Shown here piece by piece: positions 13,300-20,220 of a DNA stretch of 20,220 nt. The notes beneath the pieces were generated by a model. The model had not been told where the DNA came from. It worked only from the letters and a program-made list of their open reading frames with translations, and made no database searches. The DNA is from a virus. The stretch is taken from IMG/VR virus record IMGVR_UViG_3300031720_000021, positions 1 through 20,220 of that record. One strand, given 5' to 3'. Positions within the stretch are counted from its first letter, which is position 1, and the number at the start of each line of letters is the position of its first letter. Both the position numbers and the translations under genes were made by a program.

Positions 13300-13547
13300 G
13301 CGCATCCCCGTGGAAATCAATTGACGCCGACACGCCGCGCGACAAGCCGGTGATCCTGTTCCTGCCCGCGGCGTCGCATGATACGGGTCGCGATGGGAGA
13401 CCGTTCAACGTGAAACATGTGCGCGTCGTCGGCTGGTGGGACGAAACACAATCACATTGGGTCGCTGGATTGCATTCCGATCGCGCAGTGGTGAAAGTCT
13501 ATCCTTCGCTGTGGGCAGACTGCCCGGACGAACCAGAGGTGCCGTGA
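13296..13547 (+). CDS. DUF551-like small protein
   Basis: The 83-residue protein overlaps the preceding stop by 4 bases. It has WKSIDADTPRDKPVILFLPA, then VRVVGWWDETQSHWVAGL, and ends SLWADCPDEPEVP. The order of Trp-x-x-Ile, a Pro/Asp-Lys-Pro turn, a central GWW strand and a Trp near a Pro-rich end resembles DUF551-type phage proteins, whose role is unknown. The identification is by pattern only. Confidence 0.6.
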   Translation: MSASPWKSIDADTPRDKPVILFLPAASHDTGRDGRPFNVKHVRVVGWWDETQSHWVAGLHSDRAVVKVYPSLWADCPDEPEVP

Positions 13548-13801
13548 TGGTCACCCAAGATATGGCCGCTACTGTTTTGCAAGCAAAGCTTAATCTGATC
13601 GGACCTGGATTTGTCGCAACAGCTAGAATGTGTGGAGGCCATTTTCCGTTCTTTGCCCTCGGATTTGACGATACTGTTAGGAGAACTCGGCACGCTGCCA
13701 AATGCGACGACACTGATTGTAGTGATTGCATCGACGAAGTAGTCTCCGTTGCTCAAGAAATCCGCGCCGCTCCTACGCTTCCCGCTAATATGGTTTACTG
13801 A
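13547..13801 (+). CDS. Hypothetical protein with Cys-rich segment
   Basis: The 84-residue protein is taken from the ATG at 13547, which overlaps the previous stop by one base (TGATG). Upstream frame extensions lie inside that gene. It contains a Gly/Phe-rich strand segment (MCGGHFPFFALGFDD) and CDDTDCSDCIDE, which could bind metal. Its stop in turn overlaps the portal start by one base. Base composition is somewhat less GC-rich than its neighbours, suggesting a recent insertion. The function is unknown. Confidence 0.6.
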   Translation: MVTQDMAATVLQAKLNLIGPGFVATARMCGGHFPFFALGFDDTVRRTRHAAKCDDTDCSDCIDEVVSVAQEIRAAPTLPANMVY

Positions 13802-15846
13802 TGGACGCGCTTTCCGCCAACGAACTTGACCCGCGCCGCCGCGCCGCGCGCAACGGCCGCATGGCGGTGCCCGAAGACCGCGGCAATGGCCGGCGACAGC
13901 AAACCGAGGAAGCCGACGAAGAATCGTCGCAATTCCTCTCGATCGAAACCTTGCGTCGGCAGTACACCGATTATCTCACCAACAAGGTCGACGAGATCGA
14001 AGAACAGAAGGAAGCGCGGCGCTATTATCACGGCGCGTTCTATACCGCCGAACAGTTGCGCGTGCTCAAGGACCGCCATCAGCCACCGTTGCCCTTCAAC
14101 CGCACCTGCTACAAGATCAACGCCCGCGTCGGTCTGATCCAAGGGCGGCGCTCCGATCCCAAGGCGGTGGGCAAGAACCCGCAAGGCGAACAGGGTGCCG
14201 AGATCGCGACGCAATCGATCCGCACGGTGTTGTCCGACAATGAATTCAAATCGCAGGAATGGTGGTGCCTGCTGCAATCGGGCATCGACGGCATTTCCGG
14301 CGTGCAGTTGGTGCTCAAACAATTGAAGGATGGAAACCACAAGATCGTCATCGATTGGGTGATCGCCGATGAATATTTCTACGATCCCAATTCCTACCGC
14401 TGGGATTTCCGCGACAAGACCTACGAGGGAATTTCCAAGTGGTTCAAGATCGATGTTGCGGTCGGGCTATTTCCCGAGAAGGAGGAATTGCTCCGTTCGA
14501 TGCTCAATGCCGGGTCGGACCTGACCACCAATCCCGACCGCGAAATCAAGTGGACAATGACGACGGCGCAAAAGATTCGCATCGTCGAACACTGGTATCT
14601 GCGCAAAGGCAAATGGTGCTGGGCGTTCTACACCGGCACCGATCTGCTCGATCAGGGGGTGTCGCCGTTCGTCAATGACGACGGGGATTCGGAATCCGCC
14701 TTCCACATGTTTGCCCAGATGGTAGACCAGGACGGCGACCGCTACGGCTGGGTGCGCAACATCAAGGGACCGCAGGACGCGCTCAACGCCGGCAAGTCGA
14801 AATTCTTGCATCTGGCCAACTCACAGACGGTGCGCTCGACCAAGGGCGTGGTCGACGACGTACAGACCGCGCGGCAGGAGATTTCCCGGCCGGATGGCTG
14901 GATCGAGGAAAACCCGATCCCCAACGGCAAGCTCGAAATCCTCGACAAATCGAAAGACCTCGCGGCGTTCGCCGGCTTCATCGACGCGGCGGAAAAGGAA
15001 TTGGACCGCGGCGCCGAAGCCAATCTCTCGGCGCTCTCGGGCAACGCGCTTGGTAACATCTCCGGGCGTGCGATCGAATTGCTGCGCCAGCCCGGCATGG
15101 CCGAATTGGGGCCGGTGATCCTTTCCTGGCGCGCGTGGAAGTTGCGCCTGTTCCGCGGCATATGGAACGCGGCGCAACGCTATTGGACCAAGGAAATGTG
15201 GTTGCGCGTCAACAACGACGGGCAGTTGGCGCAATTCATTCAGTTGAACGGGCTCGGCCTTGATCAGTTCGGCCGCCCGGCGATCGTCAACGCGGTCGGG
15301 CACTTGGCTGTCAATATCGAGTTGGAGGAAGGCCCCGACATCGCGACCTTGATGCAGGATACCTACGACGCGCTCAAGGGCTATCCGCCCGGCACCTTCC
15401 CGCCGCAGGTGTTGATCGAACTCAATCCAAATATCCCACGGTCGGAAAAAAACCGCATCCTGCAAATGATGGCGCCAAAGCCGCAGCCGCCGACGCCCGA
15501 ACAACAAATACTCCAACGCCTCGCCTTGGAAGAAGCCGCCGGCAAGGTCGCGAAGACTGCGGCCGACGTGCGAAAGACACACGCCCAAGCGGAACAAGCA
15601 ACTGCGACGGCGCGCGAAAAACTCGAAGGCGTGGTGGACGAAGACCAGCGGCTCGATCTTGCCGCGCGGGAATTTGCGCGCGATACCTTGGTCCAGGCGG
15701 CGCAGGCGGCGCAGCCGCCGCAGGCGCCCGGAGCACAAGGCAATGGGCAAGTACGGGCGCCCGGCCCCGCGTCATCGCCCGACACCGCCATGCGCGCTGC
15801 GGCACTGATGCGCTCGTTCGTGCAACCGCCGCCAATCGGTCCTTAA
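13801..15846 (+). CDS. Portal protein, P22-like
   Basis: The 681-residue protein would form the dodecameric portal through which DNA enters the head. ARRYYHGAFYTAEQLRVLKD near residues 77-96 and PPLPFNRTCYKINARVGLIQ near 98-117, followed by GRRSDPKAVG, match the N-terminal region of P22-type portals. WWCLLQSGIDGISGVQLVL and VIADEYFYDPNSYRWDF continue the typical pattern. The C-terminus (about 565-640) is a long Ala/Gln/Glu-rich helix (LALEEAAGKVAKTAADVRKT), comparable to the barrel helix of P22 portal. The length is close to the family's usual size (about 700). The start overlaps the previous stop. Confidence 0.9.
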   Translation: MDALSANELDPRRRAARNGRMAVPEDRGNGRRQQTEEADEESSQFLSIETLRRQYTDYLTNKVDEIEEQKEARRYYHGAFYTAEQLRVLKDRHQPPLPFNRTCYKINARVGLIQGRRSDPKAVGKNPQGEQGAEIATQSIRTVLSDNEFKSQEWWCLLQSGIDGISGVQLVLKQLKDGNHKIVIDWVIADEYFYDPNSYRWDFRDKTYEGISKWFKIDVAVGLFPEKEELLRSMLNAGSDLTTNPDREIKWTMTTAQKIRIVEHWYLRKGKWCWAFYTGTDLLDQGVSPFVNDDGDSESAFHMFAQMVDQDGDRYGWVRNIKGPQDALNAGKSKFLHLANSQTVRSTKGVVDDVQTARQEISRPDGWIEENPIPNGKLEILDKSKDLAAFAGFIDAAEKELDRGAEANLSALSGNALGNISGRAIELLRQPGMAELGPVILSWRAWKLRLFRGIWNAAQRYWTKEMWLRVNNDGQLAQFIQLNGLGLDQFGRPAIVNAVGHLAVNIELEEGPDIATLMQDTYDALKGYPPGTFPPQVLIELNPNIPRSEKNRILQMMAPKPQPPTPEQQILQRLALEEAAGKVAKTAADVRKTHAQAEQATATAREKLEGVVDEDQRLDLAAREFARDTLVQAAQAAQPPQAPGAQGNGQVRAPGPASSPDTAMRAAALMRSFVQPPPIGP

Positions 15847-15856
15847 CCGCGCGCGA

Positions 15857-15879
15857 ATCATGCTAGCGTCGCGCATGAT
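15857..15879. repeat. Inverted repeat ATCATGC/GCATGAT after the portal gene
   Basis: Perfect 7-base arms at 15857-15863 and 15873-15879 flank a 9-base spacer. The repeat lies between the portal stop (15846) and the ribosome-binding site GGGGAGGA of the next gene. No T-run follows, so it is not a standard terminator. It could be an mRNA-stabilising or processing hairpin or a protein-binding site. Confidence 0.4.
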
Positions 15880-15900
15880 ATTTGACGGGGAGGATGCGCC

Positions 15901-16344
15901 ATGAATGCGCTCAAACTTCTGTTCGTCTGTGCGCGTTTGGTGTTCGGCGCGTTCGTGCTCTTTCTGGCGCTGGCGTCACCGGTACACGCGCAAACATCGG
16001 GGGCGATGCCCTTCTCGCTCATAAGCACCGCCAGCAACAATTCGACGCTCGTCTACAACGATCGCAACTGGCTTAAAACCGTGCTGGTCGGTAATTCGAC
16101 GGGAACGCAACAGTTCTTGAAGCTTTACGACAAGAGTACGGCACCGACCTGCGGAACCGATACGCCGGCCTTACGCATTGTCGTCCCGGCCAACACCAAC
16201 GGCGGCGGGATGGTGGCTTTGCATTTTACCGATACCAAGTTCAACAACGGCCTCGGCTTCTGTCTCGTCGGTGGGGCGGCCGACAACGACAATTCCAACG
16301 CGCAAGCCAGCGTCTATGTCAACCTGACCTTTACCCCGCAGTGA
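15901..16344 (+). CDS. Secreted phage protein with signal peptide
   Basis: The 147-residue protein has GGGGAGGA before its ATG. The N-terminus is a Sec-type signal peptide: basic start, hydrophobic core (LVFGAFVLFLALA) and likely cleavage after SPVHA near residue 30. The mature part reads as beta-strands: NWLKTVLVGNSTGTQQFLKL, then LYDKSTAPTCGTDTPALRIV and LGFCLVGGAADND. This strand pattern resembles small phage virion proteins that normally lack a signal peptide. Two Cys residues in the mature part could form a disulfide in the periplasm. The role may be surface-exposed or periplasmic; it is unknown. Confidence 0.75.
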   Translation: MNALKLLFVCARLVFGAFVLFLALASPVHAQTSGAMPFSLISTASNNSTLVYNDRNWLKTVLVGNSTGTQQFLKLYDKSTAPTCGTDTPALRIVVPANTNGGGMVALHFTDTKFNNGLGFCLVGGAADNDNSNAQASVYVNLTFTPQ

Positions 16345-16465
16345 AAAGCGGTTGACGCGCGCGCATGACGCTTGCGGCCTAACCCCGAATCACCCAACCA
16401 TCCCGGCGACCGATTTTCACCTTGAGGCTTTGACCTTGCCCGAATCCAAGCCCGTTGCCGCGCCG

Positions 16466-16762
16466 ATGGCGAAGAACGCGCACGCCGCGCCGATCGTCTA
16501 TTTTGACCACGCGCTCTCGTTCGGGCACTTGAACGGCGTCGTACAGGTCGAATTGGCTGCCAACATCATCCACTATCTCGCGGCGGACAAGACCGCGCTC
16601 GATCTGACCACCACCGGGCATCTGCGCTGCTCGATCGCGACCGCGAAGCTGTTGCGCGACGCGCTCGACGCCGTCATCAATCTCGCCGAAGGCGCCGCGC
16701 AGGCGCCCGCCCAAAACGGTTTCAAGGACTATCCGCGCGGCGAAGCGCGCCGGCCGTCCTGA
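16466..16762 (+). CDS. Hypothetical protein (98 aa) before the hairpin leader
   Basis: The protein, starting MAKNAHAAPIVYFDHALSFG, has a strand-rich first half (GHLNGVVQVELAANIIHYLA) and a helical second half (LRCSIATAKLLRDALDAVIN). It resembles small phage proteins that accompany capsid genes. The frame is open to TTG at 16352, with another TTG at 16436 following GAGG, so the start is uncertain. The ATG at 16466 is the conservative choice. The function is unknown. Confidence 0.65.
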   Translation: MAKNAHAAPIVYFDHALSFGHLNGVVQVELAANIIHYLAADKTALDLTTTGHLRCSIATAKLLRDALDAVINLAEGAAQAPAQNGFKDYPRGEARRPS

Positions 16763-16767
16763 CAACA

Positions 16768-16833
16768 GTTCGTCCGCGCCACGATACGGCGCCGCGGCGG
16801 GTGGCCGCGTTCGTCCTTGCCACGATACGGCAA
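16768..16833 (+). repeat. Direct-repeat pair A: two hairpins with ACGATAC loop
   Basis: Two near-identical 23-base units (16768-16790 and 16809-16831; 41 bases apart, two mismatches) each centre on an identical ACGATAC loop. Unit 1 can pair GCGCC (16776-16780) with GGCGC (16788-16792). Unit 2 pairs TTGCC (16817-16821) with GGCAA (16829-16833). The two differing stem positions change on both sides, so pairing is kept. The 41-base offset places the copies in different reading frames, arguing against a repeated peptide. Confidence 0.6.
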
Positions 16834-16845
16834 TCACCGTGCCGG

Positions 16846-16940
16846 CTTACGGACCCGGTTGTTTAATGGTCCGCCGCAGGCGACCGCGACAAGGCGCACG
16901 GCCCACTTACGGCCCCGGCTGATCATCAAGCGGGCCGCCG
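16846..16940 (+). repeat. Direct-repeat pair B: two CTTACGG hairpins
   Basis: CTTACGGACCCGG (16846-16858) and CTTACGGCCCCGG (16906-16918) recur 60 bases apart. Each can form a stem with a downstream partner: CGGACC/GGTCCG (16850-16855/16868-16873) and CGGCCC/GGGCCG (16910-16915/16932-16937). One A-T pair becomes C-G, preserving the stem, and CCG follows both 3' arms. In one frame both units also encode Tyr-Gly-Pro-Gly with synonymous differences, so a degenerate coding repeat is an alternative explanation. The region up to 16983 has no convincing gene. Confidence 0.5.
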
Positions 16941-16983
16941 TCCGGTCGAGACGACACCCCGACACAGTTAGAGGTCTGCCACC

Positions 16984-18057
16984 ATGCCTACACCGCAAGA
17001 CGACTCCGACGCCTTCATCAACGCCGCGGAAGCGGCGGCGATCCAGGACGCAATCGACGGCACGTCGAACGAAATCTTCAATGCCGGCTTCGGCAAGGAA
17101 GACGACGATGACGTGATCGATGAAACCGGCGACCGTTCGCTCGAAGCTTTGGGCGAAGGGTTGGAAGGCGAAATCCTACCCCCCGACGACGAGGCGGTCG
17201 AGGGCGAGGAAACCGGAGAGACTGAACCAAAGCCGCGCAAAGACGAGACGGAGAAAGAACCCGTCGCCGCCAAGCCGGGCGAGGAAACACCCGCAGCCGA
17301 ACCGCAAGGAACGGTGCCGCCTGCGGTGCATCGCAAGGCGTTGGAACGCGCGCGCGCGGCGGAAGCCGAACGCGACGGACTCAAAACGTCGTACGATGAA
17401 CTCAAAGGTCAATTCGGTACGCTCTCGGCCAAGCTCGACGGACTGATTTCGGGATTGTCGCGGCCACAGCAAAAGACGGAAGCCGAGACGAAGCCCGAAG
17501 CGGAAGTCATCCCCGATATCCTCGAAGACCCCCGCGGTTATGCGGAGTATCTGTCCCGGCGGCAGAACGCGAGTTTGCAGCCGGTGTTGCAGGCACTCGA
17601 AAACAGTCGCGTCGAGACTTCGATGGGACTTGCTCACGCCCGCCATGGTCAGGCGTTCGATTCAGCCATGGAAGCGATCGGCAAACTCAACCCGCAAAAC
17701 GCCGAGCATGTGGTGCAGGTCCAGCGCATCTACCGCTCACCCAATCCGGGCGAAGCGCTGGTGTCCTGGCACAAGCGCAACGTCGCCTTGGCGGAAGTGG
17801 GCGATGATCCGAGTAAGTATCGCGAGCGAATCGCAAGCGAACTGCGCAACGACCCCACGTTCATCAAGTCGGTGATCGAGGCGGCGCAGGCGCAAGCGAA
17901 CGGCAATGGCTCTGGCAGGCCGAACACCACAATCAAAGTGCCGCGTTCCTTGAATGGAGCAAGCGGCTCATCTGCCCGTACGGACGACGGGATAGCCGGT
18001 ATCTCCGGTCTCGACGACCAGCAGGGCATTTTCGATTCGGTGTGGTCCGATCGCTGA
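16984..18057 (+). CDS. Scaffolding protein (probable)
   Basis: The 357-residue protein is preceded by AGAGG about 9 bases before the ATG. The N-terminus and residues of about 35-105 are strongly acidic and disordered (DDDDVIDETGD; EAVEGEETGETEPKPRKDET). A central coiled-coil-like helix follows (ALERARAAEAERDGLKTSYD), and the C-terminal half is helical. An acidic, coiled, Pro/Glu-rich protein directly upstream of the major capsid gene is the usual profile of a scaffolding protein that shapes the procapsid and is then lost. No protease motif is seen. The assignment rests on composition and position. Confidence 0.7.
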   Translation: MPTPQDDSDAFINAAEAAAIQDAIDGTSNEIFNAGFGKEDDDDVIDETGDRSLEALGEGLEGEILPPDDEAVEGEETGETEPKPRKDETEKEPVAAKPGEETPAAEPQGTVPPAVHRKALERARAAEAERDGLKTSYDELKGQFGTLSAKLDGLISGLSRPQQKTEAETKPEAEVIPDILEDPRGYAEYLSRRQNASLQPVLQALENSRVETSMGLAHARHGQAFDSAMEAIGKLNPQNAEHVVQVQRIYRSPNPGEALVSWHKRNVALAEVGDDPSKYRERIASELRNDPTFIKSVIEAAQAQANGNGSGRPNTTIKVPRSLNGASGSSARTDDGIAGISGLDDQQGIFDSVWSDR

Positions 18058-18116
18058 TTCTTTTCAGCGGCGCGATCTAGGCCGGATCGGACAGAGAAGA
18101 AAGCGGTTCGCAGGTC

Positions 18117-19280
18117 ATGGCCTATACGACCACCCAAGCCAACAACAAACTCGTTCGCTTCCGCAAGGAAGTGTGGAACGAGTACATTCGCGAGAACCTG
18201 TATTCGCCCTACATGGGCAACAGTTCGAACGCGATCATCCACGTCATTGCCGACTTGAACAAGGGCGGCAAGAACGGAGGCGAGCAGATCAACATCCCGG
18301 TGATGGCCCGCCTCAACGCCCAAGGCGTCGGTGTCGGCCCGCTGGTCGGCAACGAAGAAGCACTCGACAACTACGGGCAACGCTGCTGGGTCGACTGGTC
18401 GCGAAACGGCGTGGCCATTCAGAAAGCCGAGCAGAACAAATCCTCGATCGACCTGTGGGCGCAACAGCAGCCGCGTCTCACCGATTGGGGAAAGGAAAAG
18501 CAGCGCGACGAGATCATCGACGCGTTCTATGCGCTGCCGTCCGAATCCGCTCCGGTGGGGCTTGGTTCCAACAACGGGCAGCGCGTCAACGGCGTTCTGT
18601 TCGATGCAGCTACCGCGGCGCAGCGCAACACGTGGTTGACCGACAATGCCGACCGCGTGCTGATCGGGTCGGGCAACGGCGCCAACCTAGTCGCCGGCAA
18701 CTTCGCGGCGTCGATGGCCAATATCACGTCTGGCATGACGCTCTCGCACGCCCTCATCACCCGCATGAAACGCTCGGCCAAGAAGGCGAACCCGCGCATC
18801 CGTCCGTTCAAGGTCAAGGAGAACGGAACGGAATGGTTCGTCCTGTTCGTCGGGCAGGAGCAGTTCCGCGACGCGCAGAACGACGCCACCATCCTGACGA
18901 ACAACCAGAACGCCCGCGCCCGCGAGGGCAACGCCATGATGAAGAACCCCATCTTCGTCGATGGCGATCTGCTCGACAACGGGGTGATCATCCGGGAAAT
19001 CCCCGAACAGTCGATCCGCCTGCCGGTGTTCTATTCGAACGCCGGATCGGGCGGCATTCAGGTGGCCCCGGCCTTCCTCTGCGGGCAGCAGGCGCAAGCC
19101 TGGTGCTGGGGTCAGATGCCGCTGCCGACCTTCCGTCGCGAAGACGACTACGGCTTCATTCGCGGCGTCGGGATCGAAATGTGCTACGGCGTCGCCAAGG
19201 TGTTCAAGAAAACCTTGGCGGGAAACTTGCGCGAATGGGGCATCTACACCGGCTTCTTCGCCGCCGTCGCGGACAATTGA
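18117..19280 (+). CDS. Major capsid protein (DUF4043-like)
   Basis: The 387-residue protein begins MAYTTTQANNKLVRFRKEVW. It continues with NLYSPYMGNSSNAIIHVIAD, INIPVMARLNAQGVGVGPLV and GNEEALDNYGQRCWVDWSRN. The order of a KEVW...ENLYSPYMG start, a GxxI strand region and GxEEAL is what I recall of the DUF4043/phage capsid family, associated with P22-like portals. Later parts (FVLFVGQEQFRDAQNDATIL; DGDLLDNGVIIREIPE) are consistent with the same family. Location after the scaffold gene supports the call. Only AGG lies before the ATG. Confidence 0.85.
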   Translation: MAYTTTQANNKLVRFRKEVWNEYIRENLYSPYMGNSSNAIIHVIADLNKGGKNGGEQINIPVMARLNAQGVGVGPLVGNEEALDNYGQRCWVDWSRNGVAIQKAEQNKSSIDLWAQQQPRLTDWGKEKQRDEIIDAFYALPSESAPVGLGSNNGQRVNGVLFDAATAAQRNTWLTDNADRVLIGSGNGANLVAGNFAASMANITSGMTLSHALITRMKRSAKKANPRIRPFKVKENGTEWFVLFVGQEQFRDAQNDATILTNNQNARAREGNAMMKNPIFVDGDLLDNGVIIREIPEQSIRLPVFYSNAGSGGIQVAPAFLCGQQAQAWCWGQMPLPTFRREDDYGFIRGVGIEMCYGVAKVFKKTLAGNLREWGIYTGFFAAVADN

Positions 19281-19310
19281 GAACTCATGAGAACGGAAAG
19301 GATCAGACTC

Positions 19311-19814
19311 ATGAACAGGCTGTTCAAGGGACTTGTCGCCGGGCTCATGCTGCTCGGCCTCGGTGCGGTCGCGACCGCGCTCAATCAAGACCAGACGCGT
19401 ACCTTCCCGGTGCGGGTCTTCTCCACCCAACAGGTGCATTACTACCGCCTGTCGATCAACTTTAACGATCCAAACATATCGACTGCGCAAAAGTTTGGCG
19501 CGATCGGGCAGAACGCCTTCATTGAAAACGTCGAATGTGAAGTGGTGACCGCGTTCAACGCGGGAACCACCAACAATCTGACGCTTGGCACGACCACCAA
19601 TGCCAACGAAATCGTGGCGGCGGCTGATCTGCCCGGCGGCGGCACGTCGTCGATCTCGACCGGCGTTACGAGGGTGACCCGCGGATTTGGGCGTTCGTTG
19701 ACGGCGTCGGGCGATACGACGCTGTTTGCCAAATACACGCAGACCGGCACGGCAGCCACCACCGGCCAAGCGATCTGTGTGGTCACATATCTCCCCGCCA
19801 ACGATCTCGGGTGA
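19311..19814 (+). CDS. Signal-peptide protein after the major capsid gene
   Basis: The 167-residue protein is taken from the ATG at 19311, preceded by GGAAAGGA; an earlier ATG at 19287 has no such site. The N-terminus MNRLFKGLVAGLMLLGLGAV is a typical signal peptide or single membrane anchor. The mature part is Thr/Asn/Gly-rich and strand-forming (TTNNLTLGTTTNANEIVAAA). Cys residues lie in NVECEVV and GQAICVVTYL, possibly a disulfide pair. A secreted or membrane-linked protein between capsid genes is unusual. It may be a decoration or host-surface protein; this is inference. Confidence 0.7.
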   Translation: MNRLFKGLVAGLMLLGLGAVATALNQDQTRTFPVRVFSTQQVHYYRLSINFNDPNISTAQKFGAIGQNAFIENVECEVVTAFNAGTTNNLTLGTTTNANEIVAAADLPGGGTSSISTGVTRVTRGFGRSLTASGDTTLFAKYTQTGTAATTGQAICVVTYLPANDLG

Positions 19815-19818
19815 CGCC

Positions 19819-20043
19819 ATGGCCAACGAACAAATCATCGGCACCCTGTCGGTTTCCGGCAACGTCGGGTTCAATGGCGCGGCGCCGGCCGCCATCGCGG
19901 CGTCGCTCACCGCCGTAACACTCACGGCGCCGACCGTCACCGTGTTCGGGTTCACGACGACGGCGCAGTTCTTCGCGCTGATCAACAACGTGAATTCGAT
20001 CATCGCGGCGCTCAAGACCGCGGGGTTGATGACCTCGCCGTGA
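19819..20043 (+). CDS. Small virion-type protein (74 aa)
   Basis: The protein starts MANEQIIGTLSVSGNVGFNG; this start is preferred over one at 19726, which overlaps the preceding gene. It is mostly Ala/Thr/Val. The LIGTLxxSGNVGFNGAAP opening is familiar from small phage structural-module proteins. The C-terminal helix (LINNVNSIIAALKTAGLM) may mediate oligomerisation. Its stop overlaps the next start by one base. No enzymatic role is expected. Confidence 0.75.
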   Translation: MANEQIIGTLSVSGNVGFNGAAPAAIAASLTAVTLTAPTVTVFGFTTTAQFFALINNVNSIIAALKTAGLMTSP

Positions 20044-20220
20044 TGCTCGAACGCACCAAAGACAATGCGCCGGGGGAAGCCTTTCTCGCCCCGGCGCAGC
20101 CTGACTACGCGGCGGCGTTGGAACGCTGGTTCTGGGCGTCGTTTCACGCCGCGTCGGTGCGCGCCGGTTATGGTGTAGCGCACCGCCTCGCGCTTCCCAT
20201 GCTCGCCTACGGCGATTACG
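20043..20220 (+). CDS. Partial gene at the right edge
   Basis: An ATG at 20043 overlaps the previous stop (TGATG) and opens a frame without stops to the window edge. The start reads MLERTKDNAPGEAFLAPAQP, followed by ALERWFWASFHAASVRAGYG. High third-position GC supports coding. The C-terminus is missing. A head-tail connector or tail gene is likely by position, but no family is recognised. Confidence 0.65.
   Translation, partial: MLERTKDNAPGEAFLAPAQPDYAAALERWFWASFHAASVRAGYGVAHRLALPMLAYGDY

Noticed and set aside
13402-13417. Second parS-like match CGTTCAACGTGAAACA
   Set aside because: Only 13 of 16 positions match, it is not palindromic and it lies inside a coding sequence, so chance is likely.
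14821-15750. Long minus-strand open frame opposite the portal gene
   Set aside because: It is a GC-rich antisense shadow of a well-recognised gene; the translation is Arg-rich and without domains.
18173-19465. 430-codon plus-strand frame overlapping the capsid gene
   Set aside because: It is an Arg/His-rich out-of-frame shadow of the major capsid gene.
18687-20183. 498-codon minus-strand open frame opposite capsid genes
   Set aside because: It spans several real plus-strand genes and gaps; the composition is typical of antisense frames in GC-rich DNA.

Overview
The window looks like part of a tailed bacteriophage or prophage (Caudoviricetes) of a GC-rich proteobacterium, probably an alphaproteobacterium. 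It has a full packaging and head module: terminase small and large subunits, a P22-like portal, a scaffold-like protein and a DUF4043-type major capsid protein. Around these are many tightly coupled small genes with ATGA, TGATG or GTGA stop/start overlaps. No integrase, lysis gene, tRNA, CRISPR array or insertion sequence is visible. The host assignment is an inference from base composition, protein style and Shine-Dalgarno use.

Layout. (1) 1-1534, minus strand: a leftward operon of five small early-type genes. Two encode small zinc-binding proteins, and the last runs off the left edge. (2) 1535-1833: a non-coding control region with several inverted repeats and a 16-bp element one base away from the canonical ParB site parS. 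(3) 1834-4832, plus strand: a small helix-turn-helix regulator, a second zinc-knuckle protein with no obvious start codon, small hypothetical proteins, an adenine-type DNA methyltransferase with a helical N-terminal extension, and a DUF1937 protein. (4) 4817-5228, minus strand: two small membrane proteins. (5) 5336-7057, plus strand: a ribbon-helix-helix regulator, a DUF4326 protein and a replisome-organiser-like protein with DnaA-box-like sites inside its gene. (6) 7139-9578: terminase. (7) 9575-13801: an unusual 4.2-kb block between terminase and portal. It holds ten small or accessory genes, including a PurD-like ATP-grasp protein. Four of its proteins end in a related C-terminal motif. (8) 13801-20220: portal, a secreted protein, a small protein, a 221-bp non-coding leader with repeated RNA-hairpin-like elements, scaffold, major capsid, a second signal-peptide protein, a small virion-type protein, and a partial gene at the right edge.

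How it fits together. The divergent left part looks like regulation, host takeover and replication. The right part is a single rightward late (virion) operon. The observations most worth following up are the tandem covarying hairpins before the scaffold gene, the shared tails plus ATP-grasp enzyme in the terminase-portal gap, the parS-like site in the control region, and a stretch of the large terminase whose codon bias sits in the wrong frame.
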